Shown: positions 14,754 to 23,503 of the stretch, in pieces
How positions within the stretch are numbered: the first letter of the stretch is position 1
Layout of the letters: each line of letters starts with the position of its first letter
Assembly (NCBI GenBank): GCA_902766785.1
Contig: CACXEO010000021.1
Span: 1-33,969, forward strand
From: Oscillospiraceae bacterium
Lineage (GTDB): Bacteria; Bacillota; Clostridia; Oscillospirales; Ruminococcaceae
Reading direction: 5' to 3'
Length of the DNA: 33,969 nucleotides
Program-made: the position numbers and the translations under genes
Notes under the pieces: generated by a model
Told to the model about the DNA's origin: nothing
Database searches by the model: none
What the model saw: the letters and a program-made list of their open reading frames with translations, nothing else

Positions 14754-15299
14754 ATGAAAAAACGAATTCACCTTTTTGGCGCTGCCGGTTCCAGGGACTA
14801 CAAGCATTGCGGCTAGGGCGGCTGAAGTACTTGGCTATAACCATTTTGATTCGGACAACTATTTCTGGATGCCTACCGAAGTGCCGTTTACGGAAGAACG
14901 TCCAAACGATGAATGTATTGCAATGATGAAACAGGATCTGGAGCAGAGCCCCCACGGTGGTTTTTGAGCGGTTCCCTGTCGGGCTGGGGTGAGGCCTTGC
15001 TCCCATATTTTGATCTGGCGGTTTTTGTTTACGTTCCGCTGAAAATCCGGCTGGAACGCCTCAGGAAACGAGAGTTTAAACGGTATGGGGAGGCGGTGCT
15101 GCCCGGCGGAGAAAGATATAAGGCAACTGAAGACTTTTTAGGCTGGTGCGCTTCCTATGAAGACGGAACCAGAAACGGCAGGTCCCTGGCAAAACATGAA
15201 GCTCTGTTAAAACAGTTTGAGTGCCCCGTTCTTAGGATAGTCAATCTTAATTTTGAAGAAAGCTTGGATGCGGTGGTACAGGCCGTGCAGAAGAGGTAG
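14754..15299 (+). pseudogene. frameshifted adenylate-kinase-like P-loop protein
   Basis: Three frames must be joined to read this gene. From ATG 14754 the product begins MKKRIHLFGAAGS and hits a stop. An extra base near 14793 moves the P-loop continuation (GTTSIAARAAEVLG) into the next frame. A one-base loss between about 14944 and 14964 then restores the first frame, which runs from RWFLSGSLSGWGEALL to the stop at 15299. The repaired product is about 181 residues and matches small AAA/adenylate-kinase-like proteins with a GSGTT P-loop in place of GSGKS/T, a HFDSDNYFW motif and a RLRKRE motif. GGAG lies about 11 bases before the ATG. It is either a recent pseudogene or carries two sequencing errors. 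The native substrate is unknown. Confidence 0.75.
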
Positions 15300-15348
15300 G
15301 AAAAGCTTTTTTCTTTTGGCTCAGAGCAGGAGAACTTTAACTACGGGT

Positions 15349-15382
15349 AAAAAACGTCCGGCCTTTGGCCGGATGCTTTTTG
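15349..15382. terminator. bidirectional terminator between convergent genes
   Basis: A stem of TCCGGCC/GGCCGGA (15357-15363 with 15367-15373) with a 3-base loop has T runs on both strands. It separates the plus-strand kinase remnant from the minus-strand GH63-like gene. Confidence 0.8.
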
Positions 15383-15390
15383 CTTGGAAG

Positions 15391-16674
15391 TTAGAATAGT
15401 ATCTCGAACGGCAGGTACCGGTCCACTGAAGGCTTTCCGCCAAGTTCATCCGCCATGTTGAGTGCAAGGATATTCCAGTTGATGAAATCACCGTTGACAA
15501 CCGGCTCGCCGGTTTCGGGGTTGTAGTATTCGTGCAGGGTGCCGGTTTTCCGCAGATCATTCCCTAAAAGATTCATGACGTTGCCGCAGAGTTCTGCGGC
15601 CTCTTTTTGGTACCCGTAGTTCATCAATCCACGGAATACCGCGTACTGCACGATAATCCAGATGCCTCCCAGCCAGTTTGAGGGGTTGTTGGTCGGGGTG
15701 AGGTTATACATTTTTTCATCGTAAGAAAGGGAACGGATGCCGGAAGGACTCCAGAAGGTTTCCGGATCAGTGATGTGTTTAACGAGGGATTCCGCCTGTT
15801 CGCGGGTTGCAATTCCGGCAAGCATTGGCAGAAAGCTTGACCAGGCGCGTGTTTTGATAAAGAGGGTATTCCAGAAAACACCCAGCCCTTTGTGGAACCA
15901 GTCGTAGGCACGGGTTTTGATGTCTACATCGACCGAATAGAAAAATTTGTCCCGTTTATCCCAGCATTCGGCCTGAATTGCTTCGGCAAGCCTGCGCGCC
16001 TTTTCTTCATAGTGTTCGCTACGCTCGGAATTTCCGCAGGCAGTCAAAATTTTTGCCATTGAACGAAGCTCCCGCACCATAAAACTGTTAAGGAAAATAT
16101 TCGCGGTGGAAAAACGCGGCCACCCGAAAGAGGCCGGGTCGTTATCCATTCCAATCATCACGTCGTCCGCCCAGACGTAGAGGCCGCAATGCTCAAAATA
16201 GTAGAAACGGTCGTAGCATTCAAAGTATTTTTCAAGCTGAGGAATTTTATCCTTGACCCAGTCAAAAGAGCCTTTCAGCCCGCTTACAAGACAGCTTTGC
16301 TGGCAGAGAAAGGGCTTATGCATGTTGAGGATTTCCCCTTCCTGATGTTTGGCGATTAAGTAAGGCACTTCATCCGCTTTGGTATCTACCATCATGGGGA
16401 TGTAACCGTCCTCCAGCTGGAAGTTGAGAAAGTTTAGGACGTTCCCCTCAGCGTGAGCTTCCAGCGTTTTTTTAAACGCGGCATCCTCACCCCCGTTTTC
16501 CGCAAGGTTAATCATTGCAAAAACCGCCCAGAAAGTGTCCCAGTCCCACAGATTGCCGTCGTAGACGGAGCCGGGGTCGACAAAGGGATGTTTAAAGTTT
16601 CCGTATGGCTGTTTCAGCACCTGGTGCAAATGCTTTTTGAGGTATTCCTGAATCAGTTCGTAATCTATCTTCAT
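15391..16674 (-). CDS. GH63-like (clan GH-G) glycosidase
   Basis: The 427-residue protein has the (alpha/alpha)6 motifs of the GH63/GH37/mannosylglycerate-hydrolase group: NLWDWDTFW near residue 41, GMDNDPASFG (D177 or D179 as likely general acid), FWSPSGIRSLSYDEKMYN, NPSNWLGGIWI and LHEYYNPETGEP with E382 as likely base. There is no signal peptide, so it acts in the cytoplasm, probably removing an alpha-linked sugar from an oligosaccharide or glycoside; the substrate cannot be read from sequence. AAAGGA is 6 bases before the ATG. It is in the same direction as the GH8 gene upstream but separated by a terminator and a 354-base gap with its own promoter-like sequences. Confidence 0.8.
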   Translation of the reverse strand: MKIDYELIQEYLKKHLHQVLKQPYGNFKHPFVDPGSVYDGNLWDWDTFWAVFAMINLAENGGEDAAFKKTLEAHAEGNVLNFLNFQLEDGYIPMMVDTKADEVPYLIAKHQEGEILNMHKPFLCQQSCLVSGLKGSFDWVKDKIPQLEKYFECYDRFYYFEHCGLYVWADDVMIGMDNDPASFGWPRFSTANIFLNSFMVRELRSMAKILTACGNSERSEHYEEKARRLAEAIQAECWDKRDKFFYSVDVDIKTRAYDWFHKGLGVFWNTLFIKTRAWSSFLPMLAGIATREQAESLVKHITDPETFWSPSGIRSLSYDEKMYNLTPTNNPSNWLGGIWIIVQYAVFRGLMNYGYQKEAAELCGNVMNLLGNDLRKTGTLHEYYNPETGEPVVNGDFINWNILALNMADELGGKPSVDRYLPFEILF

Positions 16675-16831
16675 ATGTGTTCCTTTCTCATGGGCTGCCT
16701 CTTTAAGAAGCGGTGAATGATCCGATCTTTGTTTTTGCCGCCAAAATGTTTGGAAGGCATCTCCCTGTTGTCCTTTTAATCAAAAATTTCTGTACCTTTG
16801 CGACGAGCAGCGGAAAACAAAAGGGAATGAA

Positions 16832-16855
16832 CCGGCATTCACCGCCGGGATTATA
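16832..16855 (-). promoter_or_regulatory. possible promoter and operator of the GH63-like gene
   Basis: On the minus strand TATAAT (16850-16855) is a perfect -10, but the -35 region is poor. Immediately downstream, at the expected start point, CCGGC/GCCGG (16832-16836 and 16844-16848) forms an inverted repeat, overlapped by a second one, GAATG/CATTC (16826-16840). A weak -35 plus a palindrome at +1 fits a regulated promoter. Apart from this and the GH8 terminator the 16675-17028 gap shows nothing I recognise. Confidence 0.35.
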
Positions 16856-16960
16856 GTTTGAATTGTACCGGACAGTATCTCGTCATCCTGTCAAAGTGAT
16901 TCGAGATTTATCCGAAACTTATTATACGGGGCTGAAATGGAACCCGTCAAGAAGCAGGAA

Positions 16961-17000
16961 AGAAAAAAGGAACCCCCACAATCCGGCGGAAGATTCCTTG
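16961..17000 (-). terminator. terminator of the ROK kinase-GH8 operon
   Basis: On the minus strand AAGGAATC and GGTTCCTT pair as an 8-base stem around a 16-base loop and lead into a T run. It starts about 29 bases after the GH8 stop. Confidence 0.65.
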
Positions 17001-17028
17001 TGCAAATCATTAAAGTTTTTAAAGTCCT

Positions 17029-18180
17029 TTAAACGTTTTCTTTTTGGATACCGTCCGGGAGGTAAATCCGGTAGTTGCCGCTGAGGGCGAGCATGGCGAA
17101 AAAGTAGAGGCAGTTGTCGTAATAACGGCGCTTATCCTTCCTAAGCGGGGTGTTCCAGAACAGGTCGACGCATTCCTTTACATATTTGCCGCCGCTGGCA
17201 AGGGACGCCATGGCGTTCGTGGCGGTAATGGCGACCGGGTGCATTGCCGGCTGTTCAATTACGCTGCCGTCAATGGCGTAGGTTTTATAATTCCGGTCAG
17301 GAACGTTTTCACAGAAGAAGGCCTGCACCTTTTTTGCGTTTTCTTTTTGCCAGTCGTCCGCGTCAAACCAGGAATGATCAAGGCTCATGTTTGCAACGGT
17401 GCGGTAAGCGTCGCTGAAATAATAATCTTTTCCAAACATTAGGCGGGGAGAGCCGTCATATTCGGTATATTCAGCGCAGAGACCTGTTTTTTCATGGCAG
17501 GCGAGGTGGAGAAACTCACGGCTTGCCCGCGCCGCCTCTTTCCAGAAAACACTGTCCTCCGGGTTACACATCAGGGCAAACAGATCGTAAAAATGGGGGA
17601 GATGGTAAGACGGATCGGTATAATCGGCCTCCGGAATGAATTTAATCTGCTTGTTGCGCGGATCCCACATCGGGCAGCCGAGTTCATTTTCGCCTTTGTG
17701 AACACAGGTGTGCAAAATCTCCCTGGCCTGTTCGCTGTAATTGTAAGGGGCCTCACCGTCGCCCCAGCGGGCGGATGCGAACAGCAGCGCCATAGCAAAA
17801 TATTCCTCGCCGTCCGGCGCGGGGCCCTCCGCTCTGCGGCTGCCGTCTAAATTGTGTGACCAGGAAAAATAACCCTTGTATGGTCCGTCGGTCTGGTACA
17901 TATAGGTCTTTGCCCAGTTCCAAATCTGGTCAAATTCCTTTTTCTTATCCATCTGTACACAGAACATCATCCCGTAAGACATACCCTCGCTTCGGGCATC
18001 GTCGTTTCCGGTATCGGTAATATAGCCCTTGTCGCTTGAGACGGCCTCAAAAATACGGGTGTCTGAGTAGAACATTTCGTTGAACGTATCTTCCAGGCGT
18101 TTCTGGACGGCGGTTTTGTCATACCCCAATTCTTCAAAAATACTTCGGTAATTTCCTGTGTAGAAGGCGCCCTGTTTCAT
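17029..18180 (-). CDS. GH8 reducing-end xylose-releasing exo-oligoxylanase (Rex-like)
   Basis: The 383-residue protein closely matches the length and motifs of GH8 Rex enzymes, which cut xylose from the reducing end of xylo-oligosaccharides of three or more units. The general acid is E65 in ARSEGMSYGMM, D123 lies in PAPDGEEY, and the likely base is D257 in YYFSDAYR. No signal peptide is present, so it works on imported oligomers in the cytoplasm. AAAGGAG is 7 bases before the ATG, and the ROK kinase gene ends 41 bases upstream, so the two form an operon. Xylan-derived substrate follows from the family; a different GH8 specificity is possible. Confidence 0.9.
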   Translation of the reverse strand: MKQGAFYTGNYRSIFEELGYDKTAVQKRLEDTFNEMFYSDTRIFEAVSSDKGYITDTGNDDARSEGMSYGMMFCVQMDKKKEFDQIWNWAKTYMYQTDGPYKGYFSWSHNLDGSRRAEGPAPDGEEYFAMALLFASARWGDGEAPYNYSEQAREILHTCVHKGENELGCPMWDPRNKQIKFIPEADYTDPSYHLPHFYDLFALMCNPEDSVFWKEAARASREFLHLACHEKTGLCAEYTEYDGSPRLMFGKDYYFSDAYRTVANMSLDHSWFDADDWQKENAKKVQAFFCENVPDRNYKTYAIDGSVIEQPAMHPVAITATNAMASLASGGKYVKECVDLFWNTPLRKDKRRYYDNCLYFFAMLALSGNYRIYLPDGIQKENV

Positions 18181-18221
18181 TTTTATTCTCCTTTGTCAAT
18201 AATTGATATGGTGCCGCGGAT

Positions 18222-19178
18222 TTAAAATTGCAGTCCCAGAGCCGCCGCGCCGATGATACCCGCGTCGTTTCCTAGCTTCGCAGTGACAATTTTTGTCTGC
18301 TTTTTGGAAAAGCGGGAGTAGACCTCGCGGCTTACCAGTTCCTCAAGCGGCTTGATCAGTGTATCTCCCTCTTTGCTGATCCCCCCGCCGATACAGAGTA
18401 TTTCCGGGGCAAAGGTGTTGATCAGGTTGGTGACGCCGCAGGCGAGATCCTTAATGAAAGAGTCGACCACTTCTTTAGCGGCCTTGTCGCCTTTGTACAT
18501 CCCCTGAAAAGCCGTCCGCCCGTTTACCTTGGCGGGGTCGTTTTCACACAGCTCCCACATCAGGCTGCCAGGGGTGCGCTCCATTGCTTCCAAGGTGGTT
18601 TTAATCAGCCCCGTTGCGGAACAGTAGGCCTCAAAGCACCCGCGCCGCCCGCAGTTACAGGGACGCCCGTCCCGTTCTATGACGGTGTGGCCAATTTCCG
18701 CACCAGCAAAATTGAAGCCTGCGTAAATTTTTTTGTCAATAATGATTCCGCCGCCAATACCGGTGCCGAGTGTAATGACGACCGCATTGTTTGCTCCTTT
18801 TGCGCCGCCCGCAACGAATTCTCCGTAAGCGGCGGCGTTTGCATCGTTATCCATATAGATCGGCTTTTTCAAAATACCGCCCAGCGTATTGCGCAGGTCC
18901 TGGTCATAAAAATCGAGGTTACAGGAGTAATCGACCGCGCCGGCCTCCCGGTTGACAATTCCCGGGGAGCCGATTCCGACCCAGCGCAGGTCTTCTGCCC
19001 GGATACCTGCGCTTTCAGCGGCTTCCAAAACGGATTCGGCCGCATCCTTTAAAATGAGTTCCGCCGGCCGGGGCAGGGCTGTTTTTCTGACCGCCCGTGA
19101 AAGAATTTCAAATTGTTCATTTACAATCCCTGAGGCAATGTTGGTGCCGCCCAGGTCAATTCCCGCCATGTAGGCCAT
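18222..19178 (-). CDS. ROK family sugar kinase (probable glucokinase)
   Basis: The 318-residue protein has the ATP-binding GIDLGGTN near the N-terminus, the sugar-binding/catalytic segment MDNDANAAAYGE (D112), GTGIGGGIII, and the ROK zinc site H164 with CNCGRRGCFE (C174, C176, C181). Proteins of this form usually phosphorylate glucose or a related hexose with ATP; regulators of the ROK family have an HTH, which is absent here. GAGGA lies 10 bases before the first ATG. It leads the GH8 operon, so it may handle hexoses released by this set of glycosidases. Exact sugar specificity is not shown by the sequence. Confidence 0.9.
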   Translation of the reverse strand: MAYMAGIDLGGTNIASGIVNEQFEILSRAVRKTALPRPAELILKDAAESVLEAAESAGIRAEDLRWVGIGSPGIVNREAGAVDYSCNLDFYDQDLRNTLGGILKKPIYMDNDANAAAYGEFVAGGAKGANNAVVITLGTGIGGGIIIDKKIYAGFNFAGAEIGHTVIERDGRPCNCGRRGCFEAYCSATGLIKTTLEAMERTPGSLMWELCENDPAKVNGRTAFQGMYKGDKAAKEVVDSFIKDLACGVTNLINTFAPEILCIGGGISKEGDTLIKPLEELVSREVYSRFSKKQTKIVTAKLGNDAGIIGAAALGLQF

Positions 19179-19211
19179 GAAACATCCATCCTCATATAAT
19201 AGATTGGTTTC

Positions 19212-19240
19212 ATTGTATCATTGTAAAAATGGACTGTCAA
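19212..19240 (-). promoter_or_regulatory. promoter of the ROK kinase-GH8 operon
   Basis: On the minus strand TTGACA (19235-19240) and TACAAT (19212-19217) are 17 bases apart, with a TG one base before the -10. The start codon is about 34 bases below the -10 box. Confidence 0.75.
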
Positions 19241-19424
19241 TTTGAAAAGAGGAAAACGCCCATGTAAAAACTATATGGATTAACTAGCCTAAACTTTTTA
19301 TATGGCTTGCTGCGACCGCTGTTTTCTTTTTTAAAAGGGGTGGTGAAAAAAGCAGAACCTTGTTATTTGCCGGCGGATTAGAATAAAAAACACGGAAAAT
19401 CACAAACTGAAACTGTCTATTTGC

Positions 19425-19454
19425 TTGACACAATAGGCGCGGGGAACATATAAT
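19425..19454 (+). promoter_or_regulatory. promoter of asnB
   Basis: TTGACA (19425-19430) and TATAAT (19449-19454) are 18 bases apart. The 70-base leader has a modest G/C-rich hairpin potential around 19482-19513 just before the ribosome site. Between this promoter and that of the divergent kinase operon (19241-19424) I see no further feature. Confidence 0.8.
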
Positions 19455-19533
19455 AATATGGTGTGATTAGGCATAAAATTCGGGTTCGTTTTCGTACAGG
19501 AACGACGAAACCGGCGTGGAGGTTTTGCGATAT

Positions 19534-21363
19534 ATGTGTGGTTATGTGGGGTTTACCAACCAAATAGAAAACGCGGATACTGTTTTAGGCGAAATGATGG
19601 ATACAATCCGCCACCGCGGGCCTGACTCCGAGGGGAAATACGTAGATGAAGACATTGCGCTCGGTTTCCGCCGCCTGAGCATTATTGACCTTGCCCAGGG
19701 CGACCAGCCTATTTTCAACGAAGACCGCAGTAAGGTTCTTGTCTTCAACGGTGAAATCTATAACTATCCCAAGCTTCGTGAAGAGCTTTTGCAGGCGGGC
19801 CATACCTTTACCACCCACACCGATTCAGAAGTTCTCCTCCACGGCTACGAGGAATACGGTGTGAAGCTTGTCAACAAGCTGCGCGGTATGTTTTCCTTTG
19901 TCATTTGGGATAAGGAAAAGAAAGAACTGTTCGGCGCGCGGGACTACTTTGGCATCAAGCCGCTTTATTACGCCGAAATGGATGGGACGCTGATGTTTGG
20001 TTCCGAAATTAAGGCATTTTTGCCCCATCCGGAGTTTCACAAGGAACTCAACCTCAGCACTTTGGAAAATTATTTGACTTTCCAGTATTCTCCGCTGACC
20101 GATACATTTTTTAAAAACGTATATAAATTAATGCCGGCGCACTATTTCCTTTATAAAAATGGGGAAATGGAAATCACCCGCTATTGGGAGCCGGATTTTG
20201 AAAATGATGAAAACAAAACCCTCGACGACTGGGTAAATGAAATCAAAAAGGCTTTTGAAGCTTCGGTTGAAGCACACAAGATCAGCGACGTCGAGGTCGG
20301 TTCTTTCCTCTCAAGCGGAATTGATTCCAGTTATGTCACCGCCTGCGCCAAGGTCGATAAATCCTTCACCGTGGGCTTCGCAGGCGATAAGTACGATGAA
20401 ATTGGCTATGCAAAGAAATGCTCTGAGTTTATTAAGATCAAGAACCGCAGCAAGGCGATTACTGAACAGGAATATTGGGATATTATCCCGACAGTCCTTT
20501 ACCATTTGGATGAACCTCTTGGGGACCCGGCGTCCATCGCCCTCTATTTCGTTTCCAGGGAAGCGTCCAAAGATGTCAAGGTTGTCCTCTCCGGCGAGGG
20601 AGCGGATGAGGTTTTCGGCGGTTACAATGTGTACAGCGAAACCCTCCGCAGCGCGAAATACCGCAGGCTGCCCAAAGGGGTTCGTGGCCTGATTGGTAAA
20701 ACGGTCGACCACCTGCCGCCTTTTAAAGCGAAGAATTTCCTCTACCGCCACCGCGGTGATTTGCAGGACTGGTTCAACGGAAACCCGAATGCCGGATTCA
20801 GCGAGCGGGAACGCAAAGCGATTTTAAAGGTAGAAACAGATGCACCGTCCCCGAAAGAGCTTGTCGCCCCATTTTATGAAAAGGTAAAGGATAAGGATCC
20901 GGTCACCCAGATGCAGTATGTAGACCTGCATATGTGGCTTGCGGGTGATATCCTTTTAAAAGGCGATAAAATGAGTATGGCGAATTCCCTTGAAGTCCGC
21001 GTTCCGTTCCTTGACATTGAGCTGATGAAACTCGCTGAACAGATTCCGAGCCGTTACCGTGTCACCGGGGAAAACACCAAGGTTGCGCTCCGGAAAGCTT
21101 CTGCCAGTAAGCTTCCCAAAGAGACAGCCGATAAGCGGAAGCTCGGCTTCCCAGTGCCGGTCCGGCAGTGGCTCAAAGAAGATAAATACTATAACATCCT
21201 TAAAGATGCGTTTCACAGCGAAATTGCAACCGAGCTTTTTAACACTGACGAGCTGATGAAGCTGCTTGACGATTACCGCGAGGGAAAACACCAGAATTAC
21301 CTCAAAATCTGGTCGGTCTTTACCTTTGTCCTCTGGTACCAGGAATTTTTTGTGAAACGATAA
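19534..21363 (+). CDS. asnB: asparagine synthase (glutamine-hydrolysing)
   Basis: It makes asparagine from aspartate, glutamine and ATP. The 609-residue protein has an N-terminal class II glutaminase domain, which needs Cys2 to be exposed after Met removal, and a C-terminal synthetase domain with the PP-loop SSGIDSS (residues 260-266) and the LSGEGADEVFGGYN segment. I placed the start at 19534, giving MCGYVGF: GGAGG (19518-19522) is 11 bases upstream, and the longer frame from a GTG at 19516 would bury the catalytic Cys. It is monocistronic, with its own promoter and a very strong terminator. Confidence 0.96.
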   Translation: MCGYVGFTNQIENADTVLGEMMDTIRHRGPDSEGKYVDEDIALGFRRLSIIDLAQGDQPIFNEDRSKVLVFNGEIYNYPKLREELLQAGHTFTTHTDSEVLLHGYEEYGVKLVNKLRGMFSFVIWDKEKKELFGARDYFGIKPLYYAEMDGTLMFGSEIKAFLPHPEFHKELNLSTLENYLTFQYSPLTDTFFKNVYKLMPAHYFLYKNGEMEITRYWEPDFENDENKTLDDWVNEIKKAFEASVEAHKISDVEVGSFLSSGIDSSYVTACAKVDKSFTVGFAGDKYDEIGYAKKCSEFIKIKNRSKAITEQEYWDIIPTVLYHLDEPLGDPASIALYFVSREASKDVKVVLSGEGADEVFGGYNVYSETLRSAKYRRLPKGVRGLIGKTVDHLPPFKAKNFLYRHRGDLQDWFNGNPNAGFSERERKAILKVETDAPSPKELVAPFYEKVKDKDPVTQMQYVDLHMWLAGDILLKGDKMSMANSLEVRVPFLDIELMKLAEQIPSRYRVTGENTKVALRKASASKLPKETADKRKLGFPVPVRQWLKEDKYYNILKDAFHSEIATELFNTDELMKLLDDYREGKHQNYLKIWSVFTFVLWYQEFFVKR

Positions 21364-21380
21364 AAACTATGAGATAGATG

Positions 21381-21415
21381 AAAGGGCGGGCGCCTAAAAG
21401 GCGCCCGCCCTTTTT
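21381..21415 (+). terminator. terminator of asnB
   Basis: A 14-base-pair perfect stem rich in G+C (21381-21394 with 21400-21413) and a 5-base loop end in a T run. It lies 10 bases before the end of the convergent AraC-type gene. Confidence 0.92.
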
Positions 21416-21424
21416 ACCTGTAAA

Positions 21425-22300
21425 TCAGGAATTTTTGGGGAGAATCCTGTACCAAGCTTCTTCGTAATACCTGCCCTGAAAGTCGGAATAGTACATTTCA
21501 AACTCGTAGCCTTCGTCAATTACATAATCCGCAGTGGGCAGCCAATCGGTGTAAACACGGGATGTGAGCTGCTGAACCGCATTTGAAGTCTCTTCGATTA
21601 AATGCGGCTCGTTTGTAAAGACCGCCCAGGTCGCCTTTGGAATATCGACTACGGTATAGCCTGCAGTGTCGCTCAGAGGAGTTTTGATGATACAGAGCAT
21701 GTATGGGAATTGGGTCCCCTCCATTTTGCGGTAACCGCAGACGGCGTTGACAGAACTGGGACAGCCTGCGGATTTGACCAGAGCAGCGTATTCGCCGTTT
21801 TGCAAGCTGTCGGTCCAAAATTGTGGAATTGTTTTCAGGTTTTCACCGTTTTGGATGTCAAATATCCCCTCAATCCCATAAACTTGAAATGCCGGCTTTT
21901 CAATAATCCTGTAATTCATTTCATCTACTCCTTTTACGGTAATTTGAAACGAGATGCGAGGAAAGGCCTTGACGTTTGCGCCGGGACTGCGTGCCGCCGT
22001 GGGGGTGATGCCGTGTAAGCTTTGAAAAGCTCTTGAAAATGCTTCCGGCGAGTCGTAACCGTAATCCATTGCAAGGTCAATAACTTTGACGGCGCTGTTC
22101 TGGAGTTCAAAGGCCGCCAGGGTCATCCTTCTGCGGCGGATGTACTCTGACAGTGTCAGCCCTGTGATAAAGGTAAAAACCCTTTGAAAGTGATAAACGG
22201 AACAGCATGCTGACTGCGCAATTTTTGCGTAGTCTGTTTTTTGCTTGAGAGTGTCTTCGATATAATCGACTGCACGGTTCATGTTGTCAAGCCAGTTCAT
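21425..22300 (-). CDS. AraC family regulator with GyrI-like effector domain
   Basis: The 291-residue protein has an N-terminal AraC DNA-binding domain with two helix-turn-helix units (about residues 8-105; YIRRRRMTLAAFEL and AMDYGYDSPEAFSRAF are characteristic) and a C-terminal GyrI/AraC effector-binding domain (about 130-290) of the kind that binds hydrophobic cations or drugs. I chose the ATG at 22300: GGAG (22309-22312, minus strand) is 8 bases away, while the TTG at 22306 would be only 2 bases from it. It is divergent from the aldo/keto reductase genes, which it may control, together with its own gene. Confidence 0.88.
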   Translation of the reverse strand: MNWLDNMNRAVDYIEDTLKQKTDYAKIAQSACCSVYHFQRVFTFITGLTLSEYIRRRRMTLAAFELQNSAVKVIDLAMDYGYDSPEAFSRAFQSLHGITPTAARSPGANVKAFPRISFQITVKGVDEMNYRIIEKPAFQVYGIEGIFDIQNGENLKTIPQFWTDSLQNGEYAALVKSAGCPSSVNAVCGYRKMEGTQFPYMLCIIKTPLSDTAGYTVVDIPKATWAVFTNEPHLIEETSNAVQQLTSRVYTDWLPTADYVIDEGYEFEMYYSDFQGRYYEEAWYRILPKNS

Positions 22301-22474
22301 TCGCAACGCTCCTTTCTGTTAAAATAATAGCACAGTTGTCTGTTAAATTCCTTGCAGCTGATGCAAAGTAAAGTCAGATTATATTCGGCTTTGGTTTTAC
22401 CCGAAGCGGAGAGGATATCGGTTTCAAACATACTTTATTCTGCCTTTTGAATTGTACACTGTTTTAGCTTTGTG

Positions 22475-22508
22475 GTCAAACCGTGTAAAACTTGTCAAAC
22501 TGTTCAAA
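22475..22508 (+). promoter_or_regulatory. direct repeats in the divergent regulator/reductase gap
   Basis: GTCAAAC occurs at 22475-22481 and 22494-22500, and a near copy, GTTCAAA, at 22502-22508. The first two are 19 bases apart, about two helical turns, which suits an AraC-type protein. They lie upstream of the reductase promoter. Binding is inferred. Confidence 0.35.
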
Positions 22509-22548
22509 AAAATGATGCTATTTTAGTCACTATCTCATCTGCCGGGTA

Positions 22549-22557
22549 TGCTATAAT
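22549..22557 (+). promoter_or_regulatory. extended -10 promoter of the aldo/keto reductase pair
   Basis: TGC precedes TATAAT (22552-22557), forming an extended -10 element; no good -35 hexamer is seen, which suggests activator dependence. The minus-strand AraC-type gene has a similar TGC-TATTAT (about 22323-22331). Confidence 0.55.
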
Positions 22558-22609
22558 AACATCAAGGACATAGAACACCGGAACTACAATAACTGAAGGA
22601 GCGATGAAA

Positions 22610-23464
22610 ATGTTACAGAAATTATCGGACTGCTATACCCTGAATAATGGTGTGAAAATTCCCTGTATTGGCTATGGCACCTTTAAAACTCCGAACGGAA
22701 GCACCGTAGTAAACTCGGTTATCAATGCCGTTAAAGCGGGTTACCGCCATATTGATACCGCCCACCGTTATGACAACGAGGAAGGCGTGGGTGAGGGAAT
22801 CCGCAAATGCGGTGTGGCGCGTGAAGAGCTGTTTATCACTTCTAAGCTCGGCAATCATCATCATGGGTATAAAGCCGCCATGGAGGCATTCGACCTGTCG
22901 CTTCGGAAATTGGGGCTCGATTACCTGGATTTGTATTTGATCCACTGGCCCGCCCCGCTGGTCTGCCGGGAAAATTACAAGGAAAAAAACGCCGAGACAT
23001 GGCGTGCCTTTGAGGAGCTTTACCGTGCCGGAAAAGTCCGCGCCATCGGCCTGAGTAATTTTTGGAAACCGCATATCGACGCGCTGCTGGAAACTGCAGA
23101 AGTAAAACCGATGGTAAACCAACTTGAAATCCATCCCCAGTTTCCGCACCAGGATCTGCTGGATTACTGCCGGGAATTGGATATTCAGGTAGAATCCTGG
23201 GGGCCGCTGATTCAAGGAAAGGCGTTCCAGTACCCCGTGCTCAAAGAAGTTGCGCTAAAGCACGGGAAAACCGTTGCGCAGGTCTGTATACGCTGGGCGC
23301 TTGATAAAAACGTCCTGCCGCTTCCCAAGTCGAATCATTTTGAGCGGATGGTAGAAAACGCGGATGTTTTTGACTTTACGCTGGACGCTGAGGATATCAA
23401 GAAAATCAGCTCGCTGGAAGTATATGGGCGGATTGGAAAAGAACCGGATACCGCTCCTTTTTAA
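22610..23464 (+). CDS. aldo/keto reductase, first of a tandem pair
   Basis: The 284-residue NADPH-dependent oxidoreductase has the full AKR catalytic tetrad: D49, Y54, K79 and H112 (IHWP), plus the C-terminal LPKSNHFERM cofactor-binding segment. It reduces an aldehyde or ketone; 2,5-diketo-gluconate reductase-like members are the closest general type, but no substrate can be assigned. I chose the ATG at 22610: AGGAG (22597-22601) is 8 bases away, whereas the ATG at 22604 is only 2. The same start, with KLSDCYTL against SLTDCYTL, is shared by the next gene. It is co-transcribed with it, with a 39-base gap. Confidence 0.93.
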   Translation: MLQKLSDCYTLNNGVKIPCIGYGTFKTPNGSTVVNSVINAVKAGYRHIDTAHRYDNEEGVGEGIRKCGVAREELFITSKLGNHHHGYKAAMEAFDLSLRKLGLDYLDLYLIHWPAPLVCRENYKEKNAETWRAFEELYRAGKVRAIGLSNFWKPHIDALLETAEVKPMVNQLEIHPQFPHQDLLDYCRELDIQVESWGPLIQGKAFQYPVLKEVALKHGKTVAQVCIRWALDKNVLPLPKSNHFERMVENADVFDFTLDAEDIKKISSLEVYGRIGKEPDTAPF

Positions 23465-23503
23465 AAAACAGACGATAGAAAAAATATGGGAGGAAAAACA
23501 AAT

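Noticed and set aside
19455..19533. A riboswitch ahead of asnB
   Set aside because: Some hairpin potential exists, but no terminator or known aptamer core is visible.
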